Below, in pieces: positions 19,975 through 28,485 of a stretch of 64,000 nt of DNA. The stretch comes from Bacteroidia bacterium. Lineage in GTDB: Bacteria > Bacteroidota > Bacteroidia > B-17B0 > Aurantibacillaceae. Where the stretch lies: the NCBI GenBank assembly GCA_025455485.1, contig JALOMJ010000002.1, forward strand, positions 26,438 through 90,437. The letters are read 5' to 3'. The position numbers and the translations under genes were made by a program. Under the pieces are notes generated by a model. It worked only from the letters and a program-made list of their open reading frames with translations, was not told the DNA's origin and did not search any database. How positions within the stretch are numbered: the stretch's first letter is position 1; every line of letters begins with the position of its first letter.

Positions 19975-20358
19975 TTACATCCATTTGGATGCAAACCGGT
20001 TAAATTCGCTGCGAATCTCGTTCATGTTTTTTTCAAAGCTGTTTACCATATCTTTTTCTTTACTGTGGTATTCCACTTTGCGATGATCGGCAGCCACGGG
20101 ATTGCTTTTAATTTCAGCCATGAGTTTCTCCTCGTTCATCTTTACTTCATGAGCAATGGTGTCGATGTTATTTCTTTGGATGATAAATTGGTTCTGAAAA
20201 TGTTCCACTTCCTTTAGCACCTCCTGATTGTTGTTTTTAGATGTGATTTCAGCCAAACGGGTTTTAAGTACTTCCAACTCCTCTTTATAAAATTTCAATT
20301 TGCTGGTCCACTCTGTATTTTCGTTGTGCTGAGTGTAAATTTTTTCTTGTTCTTTCAT
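19975..20358 (-). CDS. Coiled-coil hypothetical protein
   Basis: 127 aa, heptad-rich. Confidence 0.6.
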   Translation of the reverse strand: MKEQEKIYTQHNENTEWTSKLKFYKEELEVLKTRLAEITSKNNNQEVLKEVEHFQNQFIIQRNNIDTIAHEVKMNEEKLMAEIKSNPVAADHRKVEYHSKEKDMVNSFEKNMNEIRSEFNRFASKWM

Positions 20359-20488
20359 GGTTAAATGGTTAATTGATGATGCGATTAAATGGTTTATTGT
20401 TTAAGAATGGGAGTAAGAAACGAGAGGCAGTTCTTTCATCCATAACCCCATTGCATGACGAAGTTACTGAGACTTATTGTATTTTACC

Positions 20489-20554
20489 GTGATAAAAGTC
20501 ATGGTTAAGCATGATACTTCTCAGCCCCTGCCTGAGGTCATTAAACGATATTTG
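20489..20554 (+). promoter_or_regulatory. Candidate promoter of DoxX/USP operon: TGATaaaaGTCA (20490-20501), TGATacttCTCA (20512-20523), -7-like GATATTTG (20547-20554)
   Basis: Sites spaced 22 bp; proximal centre 29.5 bp upstream of -7-like box. Confidence 0.55.
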
Positions 20555-20596
20555 TTAAATCGGAATAAATAAGTACCTTTTCTAAAAATTTTTACG

Positions 20597-21013
20597 ATGG
20601 AAGAGAGTTTAAAATATCAGTTTCTTGAGTTAATTATCCGTTTGTTTTGTGGAATTATTTTTGTTTTTCAAGGCTTCGACAAGCTCTTTGTGGTAAAAGT
20701 AAAGGGTGTAGTGCAATTGTTTCAAAACAACGCCAGACAAAAGAAGGTGCCTGAATTTCTGCAATATAGCATGGCCTACTATACATCTTCTATTGAGTTT
20801 TTTGGCGGTATTTTACTTATTCTCGGACTGTTTAAAAACACCGTACTGGTGTTGCTTGGCTTTGATGTGATAATGGTAGCCGTTGCTTTTTCCGTTTTAG
20901 AGCCGGTATGGGATATGCGCCATGTTTTTCCACGTTTGCTCATTGTTTCGGTATTATTGGTTATGCCCGAAGAATGGAGTCGTTTCACTTTAGATTATTT
21001 TTTAATTAAATAA
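20597..21013 (+). CDS. DoxX-like membrane protein
   Basis: RLFCGIIFVFQGFDKLF...SIEFFGGILLILGLF. Confidence 0.65.
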   Translation: MEESLKYQFLELIIRLFCGIIFVFQGFDKLFVVKVKGVVQLFQNNARQKKVPEFLQYSMAYYTSSIEFFGGILLILGLFKNTVLVLLGFDVIMVAVAFSVLEPVWDMRHVFPRLLIVSVLLVMPEEWSRFTLDYFLIK

Positions 21014-21018
21014 CGTTT

Positions 21019-21846
21019 ATGGCAACACAACAACAAAAAAGCAAAAGGATTCTGGTAGGCGTAGATTACACAAAATCCTCATTAAATGCAGTGGATTATG
21101 CTGCCGGACTTGCGAAACAATCTGGCGCTACCCTGATTTTGTTTCATGTGTATGAATTCCCTGTGGTTCATACCAATGCGGGCCTTTATATGGTAGACTA
21201 TAAAGCCATTAAACGGGATGACTTAGCCAGGCTGGAACAATTAAAAAAGAAAACCCTCGACAAACATCCCGGCTTGCAACTCGAAATAGGAAATTCCAAC
21301 ATGTCGTTTAAAGCCTATGTGGAAGAACTTGCAGCCAAAAAAAAGATACATGTGGTAGTGCTTGGACTTGAAACCAAAGGCAAAATCTCGAAATTTATTT
21401 GGGGTACCACAGGGGTTGACATCGCAGGAAAAATTGATTGCCCGGTGGTGATTGTCCCTGAATCCTACACTAAACACAAGTACGAAAAGGTCATGGCAGC
21501 GGTGGATTACAAACAAGACTTAAAACGTGTGGTCATCAGAAAGGCTGAACAGTTTGCCAAAGACAATCAAATGAAATGCAACTTAGTCCACATTCAAACA
21601 GAGGACGAACTGGATTTTGGTATTGAGGCTGGAGAAAGAAGAAAGGAAGCTGCCAAATGGAATATTGAACTATTTAAAGCCAAAGGTTTTTCTGAAGGGG
21701 TAAAAAAATATGTGAGTCAGAATAAATCCGATCTTGTGGTGCTATTCAGCAGAAAACACTCTTTGGTTTACCGTTTATTTAATGAAACAAATACAAAAAC
21801 AATTGCTTTTAATTCAAATGTGCCTGTAATGGCAGTACACGCTTAA
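21019..21846 (+). CDS. Universal stress protein (tandem domain)
   Basis: RILVGVDYTKSSLNAVDYAAGLAKQSGATLILFHVYE; CPVVIVPE. Confidence 0.88.
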   Translation: MATQQQKSKRILVGVDYTKSSLNAVDYAAGLAKQSGATLILFHVYEFPVVHTNAGLYMVDYKAIKRDDLARLEQLKKKTLDKHPGLQLEIGNSNMSFKAYVEELAAKKKIHVVVLGLETKGKISKFIWGTTGVDIAGKIDCPVVIVPESYTKHKYEKVMAAVDYKQDLKRVVIRKAEQFAKDNQMKCNLVHIQTEDELDFGIEAGERRKEAAKWNIELFKAKGFSEGVKKYVSQNKSDLVVLFSRKHSLVYRLFNETNTKTIAFNSNVPVMAVHA

Positions 21847-21859
21847 AACCTTTTTATTT

Positions 21860-22750
21860 ATGATTAAATTTAATCCCAAACGTATTTTAATGCCTTACGA
21901 CTTCTCGAAGAATGCGGATAAGGCGCTTAGTCACGCGGCATTTATGGCCTCCCTGCTAAAATGCGATCTCTATTTGCTGCACGTGATTAGTAAATCCGAG
22001 ATGCTTGATATTTTGCTCCCGGTGTTCAAAATAAAAAGTAATCAGGTGCTTGTGAATCTGGTGAATGAAAAACTTGAGACAGTATGTGTGAATGTGCGAA
22101 AGGAATATGGCGTTAAAGTAAAATCCATAGTTTCTACAGGAAGTATCACCACCGAAATTGTCAGCATGTGCGAAGAAAACAAGATTGATTTGGTGGTAAT
22201 GGGCACACAGGGTTCTAATTCAAAATCCGATTTATTTTTAGGCAGTAACGCCTACCGCTTAATTACCAAATCTGAGATTCCGGTAATGACAGTTAAAGAA
22301 CCGTCTAATAAAAAGGGGTATTCCAACATTCTCTTACCCATTGATCTTTCAGATCACACCCGTCAAAAGGTAGATTATGCATTAAGTATGGCCAAAGCTT
22401 TTAAAGCAAAAATTACAGTGCTTGGGCTTTACGACGAAGATGAAAAAGCCAGTAAGTTTAAATTAGAAACTTACGCCAAACAAATTGAAGACGTGTGCAA
22501 GGCTCAGAAAATAAACGTGGAAAGCTATATCGATAAAACCAACCACCGTGTTGGAAAAACCAACATATTCGCCAAAAAACACAAAGTAGATTTAATTATT
22601 ACCATGACCGACCAAAAGCGTGGTGGCAAATTATTAGAACTTAATTCCTATGATCATGAGTTGGTGCATACAGCAAAGCAACCAGTCATCTCCATACACC
22701 CGGTGCTAAGCGGAATATATACCGGAAGCGCATCGGGCATGCCGTTTTAG
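21860..22750 (+). CDS. Universal stress protein (tandem domain)
   Basis: KRILMPYDFSKNADKALSHAAFMA; VVMGTQGSNSKSDLFLGSNAYRLI. Confidence 0.9.
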   Translation: MIKFNPKRILMPYDFSKNADKALSHAAFMASLLKCDLYLLHVISKSEMLDILLPVFKIKSNQVLVNLVNEKLETVCVNVRKEYGVKVKSIVSTGSITTEIVSMCEENKIDLVVMGTQGSNSKSDLFLGSNAYRLITKSEIPVMTVKEPSNKKGYSNILLPIDLSDHTRQKVDYALSMAKAFKAKITVLGLYDEDEKASKFKLETYAKQIEDVCKAQKINVESYIDKTNHRVGKTNIFAKKHKVDLIITMTDQKRGGKLLELNSYDHELVHTAKQPVISIHPVLSGIYTGSASGMPF

Positions 22751-22757
22751 TGAACAC

Positions 22758-23816
22758 CTAAGCCTTTAGTGATTTTATTTTATCGATGTTGATGATGGTG
22801 ATGTTGCTGCCGCGTACTTCCACCAACTTTTCTTCTTTAAAGTCACTTAATGTTCGAATGAGCGATTCTGTTGCTGTACCTACAATATTAGCAAGGTCTT
22901 CTCTCGATATGGAGATGCTGAAGTTTTGATCACTTTCACGGCTATACCTGTCGTATAGCAATACCAGTGCCTCGGCCACACGTTTTCTTACCGTACTGTA
23001 GGCCAGATTAACCAATTGTTTTTCTTTTTCAAGGATGTTATCAGAAAGCAATTTAACGAACGCCTTCATTACCTCCATGTTGTTATAAATAAGTGCAAAA
23101 AAGTCTTCTTTTGGTATGAGGATGACCTCACAATCCTCCATGGCTTCTGCCGAATCGGTATAATTTTTATTTTCTAATAAGGCCGTGTATCCTAAAAAAT
23201 CACCTTCTTTGTACAGCGTGGTGATAAATTCCTTGCCGTATTCGTGAGCCCGAAAGGTTTTGATTTTACCTTTTGAAAGAAAATAGAGGTAGTGCGCTTG
23301 ATTGCCTTCTGCAAAAATAAGTTCTTTCTTTTTGTACTGTTTTACTCTTCGTTGCGACGAAAGATTTTTAAGTTCATCCAGTTTTTTTACATCGTCAAGA
23401 AATTTGTTTAAACCCTCAGCATTTTTAGAGAATTCTTTACGCAACATGGCATTTTTTTTCATTCGGCTTTCAACGGCATTCAACAATTCAATGTCACTGA
23501 AAGGTTTGGTGATGTAGTCATCAGCCCCCATTTCCATACCTTTCCTCATATCGGTTCTTTCGCTTTTTGCTGTAAGAAATATAAATGGAATTCCTGCAGT
23601 TAATGGAGATTTGTTTAGGAGGTGAATTACGCCGTACCCGTCTAATACAGGCATCATGATGTCGCAGATGATGAGGTCGGGTGTGTTTTGTTGTGCCATT
23701 TCCACACCTGTTTTTCCATTTTCAGCCTGCAGCACTTTATAGTTTGCCAATTCAAGAATTTCTGCTGTATTTTCCCTTACGTCGCGGTTGTCTTCTATAA
23801 TCAGTATTGTTTTCAT
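22758..23816 (-). CDS. Response regulator receiver fused to cNMP-binding/Crp-type HTH
   Basis: Receiver (IEDNRDVREN, CDIMMPVLDGYGV, FLTAKSE) followed by CRP sensor and HTH (SREDLANIVGTATESLIRTLSDFKEEKLVEV). Confidence 0.92.
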   Translation of the reverse strand: MKTILIIEDNRDVRENTAEILELANYKVLQAENGKTGVEMAQQNTPDLIICDIMMPVLDGYGVIHLLNKSPLTAGIPFIFLTAKSERTDMRKGMEMGADDYITKPFSDIELLNAVESRMKKNAMLRKEFSKNAEGLNKFLDDVKKLDELKNLSSQRRVKQYKKKELIFAEGNQAHYLYFLSKGKIKTFRAHEYGKEFITTLYKEGDFLGYTALLENKNYTDSAEAMEDCEVILIPKEDFFALIYNNMEVMKAFVKLLSDNILEKEKQLVNLAYSTVRKRVAEALVLLYDRYSRESDQNFSISISREDLANIVGTATESLIRTLSDFKEEKLVEVRGSNITIINIDKIKSLKA

Positions 23817-25033
23817 CTTGCGTTTTGTATTGGAATTGTAATTTCAAAGATAGTGCCTTTATTCAACTCACTCTTAAATTGAATGTTGCCGTTCATGGCT
23901 TCAAGGTATTTGCTTACGATGTTTAATCCCAAACCTGTGCCTTGAATGTTGGTTACGTTTTTGGCTCTGAAAAATCGTTCAAACAAGTGTTCGTGCTCTT
24001 CTTCGGGAATGCCCATACCCTGATCGGCGATAGAAATAAAGGTTTGGTTGTTATTGATTTCCGTTCGGATAGTAATAATTTTACCTTCATCAGAAAACTT
24101 TATTGCGTTTGAAATGAGGTTAATAAAAATGTTTTTAATCATCTGCGGATCAAGTTCCAGATTTACTTCGCCTTCGTGTTTGTAATCCAATTGCTGTCCG
24201 GGTTTTAAGATTCCGTGCATTTCAATTAAGGTTTCATTCATGAGCTCTTTCAGCGAAAACAGGCTGTATTTGGCTGAAATCCGACCGTCTTCGAGCCGTT
24301 CAGCAGAAAGAAAATCATTCAGTATAAGGGTCATGTTGGTAACTGCCGACTTAATCCGTTGAACGTGTTTTTGCCGTTTCTCATCGTCTTCGGTTTGTGT
24401 GTATTTTGCTATTAAAGAAATGGAAGAAAGGATAGTGCTGAGCGGTGTTCTGAATTCATGAGAGGCCATGGTCACAAACCGGGATTTGAGATCGTGCAGT
24501 TCCTTTTCGCGCTTGAGGGCGTGTTTGAGGTCTTCTTTCGAACTTTCAAGCTGTATGAGGGCTTCCTGCAATACACTTGTTCTTTCCTTTACTTTTAAGT
24601 CCAAATCGAAGTTCATCTTTATAATTTTTTCTTCGTTTTGTACCCTTTCAGTAATATCAATAATAAAGGCTATAACAAAGGTTTTGTCTTCATTCTTGTA
24701 ATAGCTTAAACTAATTTCGACAGGAAATTCACTTTTGTCTTTTCTTAGGGCCCTCAGTTTAAAATCTTTGCCCATGGCCCTTGCGTGTGGCGATTTCAAG
24801 TAATGCTTCCGGTGCGATTCGTGTTTTTTGGTTAAACTCGCGGGTATCAGAGCTTCAATTGGCAAACCATCCAATTCGCCGGAAGTATAACCAAACATCC
24901 GGTTGGCGCTCGGATTCACCTTTATCATCAAACCCTCATTATCCACAATAATGATACCTTCTGTGGCGTGCTCAAACAAGGCAGTAATGCTTTCCATTCG
25001 GGTACCGGATAAAATTGAGCCTAATGTATGCAT
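23813..25033 (-). CDS. PAS-domain sensor histidine kinase
   Basis: PAS (ATEGIIIVDNEGLMIKVNPSANRMFGY), H-box MASHEFRTPLSTI, ATPase boxes. Confidence 0.93.
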   Translation of the reverse strand: MHTLGSILSGTRMESITALFEHATEGIIIVDNEGLMIKVNPSANRMFGYTSGELDGLPIEALIPASLTKKHESHRKHYLKSPHARAMGKDFKLRALRKDKSEFPVEISLSYYKNEDKTFVIAFIIDITERVQNEEKIIKMNFDLDLKVKERTSVLQEALIQLESSKEDLKHALKREKELHDLKSRFVTMASHEFRTPLSTILSSISLIAKYTQTEDDEKRQKHVQRIKSAVTNMTLILNDFLSAERLEDGRISAKYSLFSLKELMNETLIEMHGILKPGQQLDYKHEGEVNLELDPQMIKNIFINLISNAIKFSDEGKIITIRTEINNNQTFISIADQGMGIPEEEHEHLFERFFRAKNVTNIQGTGLGLNIVSKYLEAMNGNIQFKSELNKGTIFEITIPIQNAR

Positions 25034-25133
25034 AATTTTTCGCCCTGAAAAAGAGAAATTAGACTTTGCCTAGGTTATACCATCTCAAACAAGCCGGTGG
25101 TGGCGAATAGAATAGCTTAAAACGTATTGAGCA

Positions 25134-26537
25134 TTAGCTCAGAAGAAAACTTTCCCCTTTTTCAGGGATAATAACTTCGCGATATCCATGCTGGATTAAG
25201 AGTGATCTGTAACCGAGTTTAGATTCAGCTTCCCCATGCACAAGGAATATTTTTTTGATTTTTTCTTTGTTCTGGCAAGAAAGAAATCTTAATAAATCGG
25301 AGGAGTCGGCGTGCGCGCTGAGGGATTGTATGGCCTCCACCTCAGCTTTCACTTCAAAAACCTCTCCGAAAATGTGCACTTGTTTATGGCCGGCAAGAAG
25401 GTCGGCACCCAAAGTGCCGGGTGAACAATACCCCGCAATTAAAACGGTGTTGTTGGGATTACCAATGGTGTTGCTGAGGTGGTGTTTTATTCGGCCTGCA
25501 TCTCCCATCCCTGAGGCAGAAATAATCATACAAGGTTCCTGAATTTCGTTTAAAAATTTAGAATCTTCCACGTCCTCAATGTATTTTAAATCTTCAAAAT
25601 CAAATGGGTCAGGGTCTTGGTGCAACGATGCCTTAAGTGTTTCATTAAAACATTCGGGATGTTTTCGCATCACCTGTGTAGCTTTAAATGAAAGCGGGCT
25701 GTCAACAAACACCTTCATCTTGGGAAGCAAATTTTTATTTTTTAGAACGTTGAGCAGGTACACAATTTCCTGAGTGCGACCCAAACTGAAGGCAGGCACA
25801 ATTAATTTACCTTTTTTCTCAATACAGGTTTTGATAATAAGGTTGAGTAATTTTAGTTCGGAGTTCTCGGGGTTCTCATGTATGCTGTTACCGTAGGTAG
25901 ATTCGCAAACAATGTAATCCGCCTGGGGAAATGGTTCGGGGGCATTTAGGATGAGATCGTTGTAACGCCCCACATCGCCGCTAAAACATAATTTTAGTAT
26001 TTTGTTTTCTTCGTTTGAAGTGATGTTAATGGCCGCACTGCCAATAATGTGGCCCACATCGGTGAAATGAAAAGAGAGTTCATCGCACAAATGAAATTCG
26101 TGATGATAAGGAATGGGTCGAAACCGCTTTAAACACTCCTCGGCATCTTTTGAAGTATACAGTGGTTTCAGTGGGTCAAAGCCCTTTTTTAAACGGCGTT
26201 TATTTATGTAACGAATATCGCTTTCGTGAATATGGGCACTATCGAGTAGTAATATTTCACAGGCATCGTAGGTTGCCGGGGTACAATAGATTTTTCCCAT
26301 GAAACCGTTTTTAACCAGAAAAGGCAGATTTCCAGAATGGTCGATGTGTGCGTGAGACAACACCACTGCTTCAATATGTGAAGGATTTACACCCAAATGC
26401 CGGTTGAGGGAATCGGTTTCTTTTCCTAAACCCTGATACAAACCGCAATCCAGCAAGAATTGTTTTCCTTTTTCCGTAAGCAGGAGGTGTTTGCTGCCGG
26501 TAACCGTTTCTGTAGCACCAATAAATTTAATTTTCAT
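25134..26537 (-). CDS. MBL-fold beta-CASP nuclease (RNA-processing exonuclease family)
   Basis: VLSHAHIDHSGNLP, GSAAINI, HGEAESKLGYRSLL. Confidence 0.9.
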   Translation of the reverse strand: MKIKFIGATETVTGSKHLLLTEKGKQFLLDCGLYQGLGKETDSLNRHLGVNPSHIEAVVLSHAHIDHSGNLPFLVKNGFMGKIYCTPATYDACEILLLDSAHIHESDIRYINKRRLKKGFDPLKPLYTSKDAEECLKRFRPIPYHHEFHLCDELSFHFTDVGHIIGSAAINITSNEENKILKLCFSGDVGRYNDLILNAPEPFPQADYIVCESTYGNSIHENPENSELKLLNLIIKTCIEKKGKLIVPAFSLGRTQEIVYLLNVLKNKNLLPKMKVFVDSPLSFKATQVMRKHPECFNETLKASLHQDPDPFDFEDLKYIEDVEDSKFLNEIQEPCMIISASGMGDAGRIKHHLSNTIGNPNNTVLIAGYCSPGTLGADLLAGHKQVHIFGEVFEVKAEVEAIQSLSAHADSSDLLRFLSCQNKEKIKKIFLVHGEAESKLGYRSLLIQHGYREVIIPEKGESFLLS

Positions 26538-26555
26538 GGAGAGGCGCCGGTACTG

Positions 26556-26957
26556 TCAGGATTTTTTGTAGAAGATGGGGTCGCCTTTCAGGGGCCCTAT
26601 GTCTTTTACAAATCTTTGATAAAGCTCATTTTCTTCTATAGTTACGGGCGGAAACGCTTCGGTAATGCTTTTCATAATCTTCAGGGCACATTCTTTTAGT
26701 TCCGGACTCAGATAGTGGCTGTTTACCTGAAGCTCATGAATTGCCCAGGTGTAAACTGTTTCTACATCACGTTTGTCTTTTTCAAGTATTTTGAAAATAA
26801 TATCCGACACATCGTAATTGTAGTTGTTTTGTTTGAAACCGGCTGTTATAATCTGTTCGAATTTTTTACGTTCTTCCGGATTTACTTTGCCATCAACTTT
26901 TGCAAAGGCGTAGGCCAATTCACCCAAGGCATAATGAAGGTTTTCGATTGGTGTCAT
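26556..26957 (-). CDS. TerB-like/helical hypothetical protein
   Basis: LGELAYAFAKVDGKVNPEERKKFEQII resembles TerB repeats. Confidence 0.6.
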   Translation of the reverse strand: MTPIENLHYALGELAYAFAKVDGKVNPEERKKFEQIITAGFKQNNYNYDVSDIIFKILEKDKRDVETVYTWAIHELQVNSHYLSPELKECALKIMKSITEAFPPVTIEENELYQRFVKDIGPLKGDPIFYKKS

Positions 26958-27086
26958 AGATGAAACGTTTTGTGATTACAGAATTAAGCACCCACCCAAA
27001 ATATAGGTAATGGCTTATCCGAAGTCCAATTTACGTATTTTGTTATTAAGATGCAAGGCCAAAAGAGGCCTTGTTTTCATTGGCAG

Positions 27087-27479
27087 TCAACCCTCACTAA
27101 GCTCTCTGCCTTGTTCGTTTTGCTTTTCCAGTGTCCAGCCATCGGTAACACTGGTTTCCAGCCATACATTGCCTGATTTTCGAAACACCTGTATTGAAAG
27201 ACCATACACATCCATAAACCTTTGTTCAAGTTCATCTACTGTAAGTTCCGGACTGATGGTGATACTGCCTTTATTATGAACTGTTCGGCATTCGCCTAAT
27301 GTTTTGCTGCTCGATTTCATTAGTTTTTTTGAAGACATGCCTCCACTACCGTGAGGTTTGGAGAAAAATTCAATTTTCAAATAAGGAAAAGCCGCATTAA
27401 ACTCCTCCTGAATGGCGTGTATTTTTCGATGGTCGTTAATACTGATTTTCATTGGTTCTGCCTTTAGATTGTGTAACAT
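27087..27479 (-). CDS. Conserved hypothetical protein in USP/stress cluster
   Basis: 130-aa ORF, co-directional with USP. Confidence 0.55.
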   Translation of the reverse strand: MLHNLKAEPMKISINDHRKIHAIQEEFNAAFPYLKIEFFSKPHGSGGMSSKKLMKSSSKTLGECRTVHNKGSITISPELTVDELEQRFMDVYGLSIQVFRKSGNVWLETSVTDGWTLEKQNEQGRELSEG

Positions 27480-27484
27480 GGTGT

Positions 27485-28321
27485 TTATTCGTGTATGGTT
27501 AATATGGGTGTTTGGATATGGTAAATGATTGTTTGCATGTTATTCTTCCTGAATATGGATTCAAAGAAGCCATGGTGCCTTGCTAAAGCTACGCTTAAAT
27601 CAATGTTGTGTTTTTGAGCAAAGGTGTTCAAACCTACTGTAATGTTTGGCGCCGTGATTTCGTAAAAGTTGTGTTGTATTCCTTCCAGAAAATGGTCTAA
27701 GGCTACTCCTTCTACAGCGGCTTCAAAGCCCGGAATATTTTTTTCCTCTTTGTTCACATGCAGAATAAAAATTTCAGCATTAAAAAGACGCGCCATGGTT
27801 TTTAAAGGCTCAAGCAAATTCAGGGATTTTATTGCCTTGTTATCGCTGGCAAATAGTATGCGCTGTATGGGTTTGAATTTTATCTGATGATGAATAATCA
27901 TTACGGGACAGGCGCACTCGCTGACCATTTCAGAGGCATTGCTGCCAATTACCTTCTCACTGAAAAATCCACTGCCCTGTAAACCCATCACAACAAGGTC
28001 GGCCTTTAGTTTTTCAGCCTGATTTTTTATGGTTTCTCCGGCAAATCCATGCAAACACATTAATTCAACAGATTGCAATTCAGGATGATTTTTTCTGATA
28101 CGGGCTTCAGTATCCTTGAGTTGTTGTAGGCCCTCTTTCTCCAATTCATTCAGCGTAAACATTAAGGTAGGCACTTCAGACGCAACCAGAGGAACATGGT
28201 AGGCAGTTAAAAGAATTAACCTCGCCTTACTCTTCACGGCCATTGCTGCAGCGTAATCTATCGCATTTTCAGCGCTTTCTGAAAAGTCGGTAGCGGCAAG
28301 TATGGTTGAAAATGAAGACAT
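27485..28321 (-). CDS. Universal stress protein (tandem domain)
   Basis: ILAATDFSESAENAIDYAAAMA; VVMGLQGSGFFSEKVIGSNASEMVSECACPVMIIHH. Confidence 0.92.
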   Translation of the reverse strand: MSSFSTILAATDFSESAENAIDYAAAMAVKSKARLILLTAYHVPLVASEVPTLMFTLNELEKEGLQQLKDTEARIRKNHPELQSVELMCLHGFAGETIKNQAEKLKADLVVMGLQGSGFFSEKVIGSNASEMVSECACPVMIIHHQIKFKPIQRILFASDNKAIKSLNLLEPLKTMARLFNAEIFILHVNKEEKNIPGFEAAVEGVALDHFLEGIQHNFYEITAPNITVGLNTFAQKHNIDLSVALARHHGFFESIFRKNNMQTIIYHIQTPILTIHE

Positions 28322-28369
28322 CTTTTTACGGGCAGCATTGCTCTCTGAGTTTGAGGGTAATGATTTGGA

Positions 28370-28436
28370 CGAAATTAGTGAGAAGAGATAAGAAGAAAAC
28401 TGACTGATGTCAGCTTTGGTGATGATTTAAATCAAA
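28370..28436 (-). promoter_or_regulatory. Candidate USP promoter: TGACtgatGTCA (28402-28413), TGATttaaATCA (28424-28435), -7-like TAATTTCG (28370-28377, minus)
   Basis: Two inverted repeats with 22 bp spacing; proximal centre 30.5 bp upstream of -7-like box. Confidence 0.6.
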
Positions 28437-28464
28437 AGGCACAGAAATTTCCGTGCCTTTTAAT
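28434..28464 (-). terminator. Terminator hairpin downstream of M13 peptidase gene
   Basis: AAAAGGCACagaaatttccGTGCCTTTT. Confidence 0.75.
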
Positions 28465-28485
28465 AAAAATTAATCAAATGGCCTT

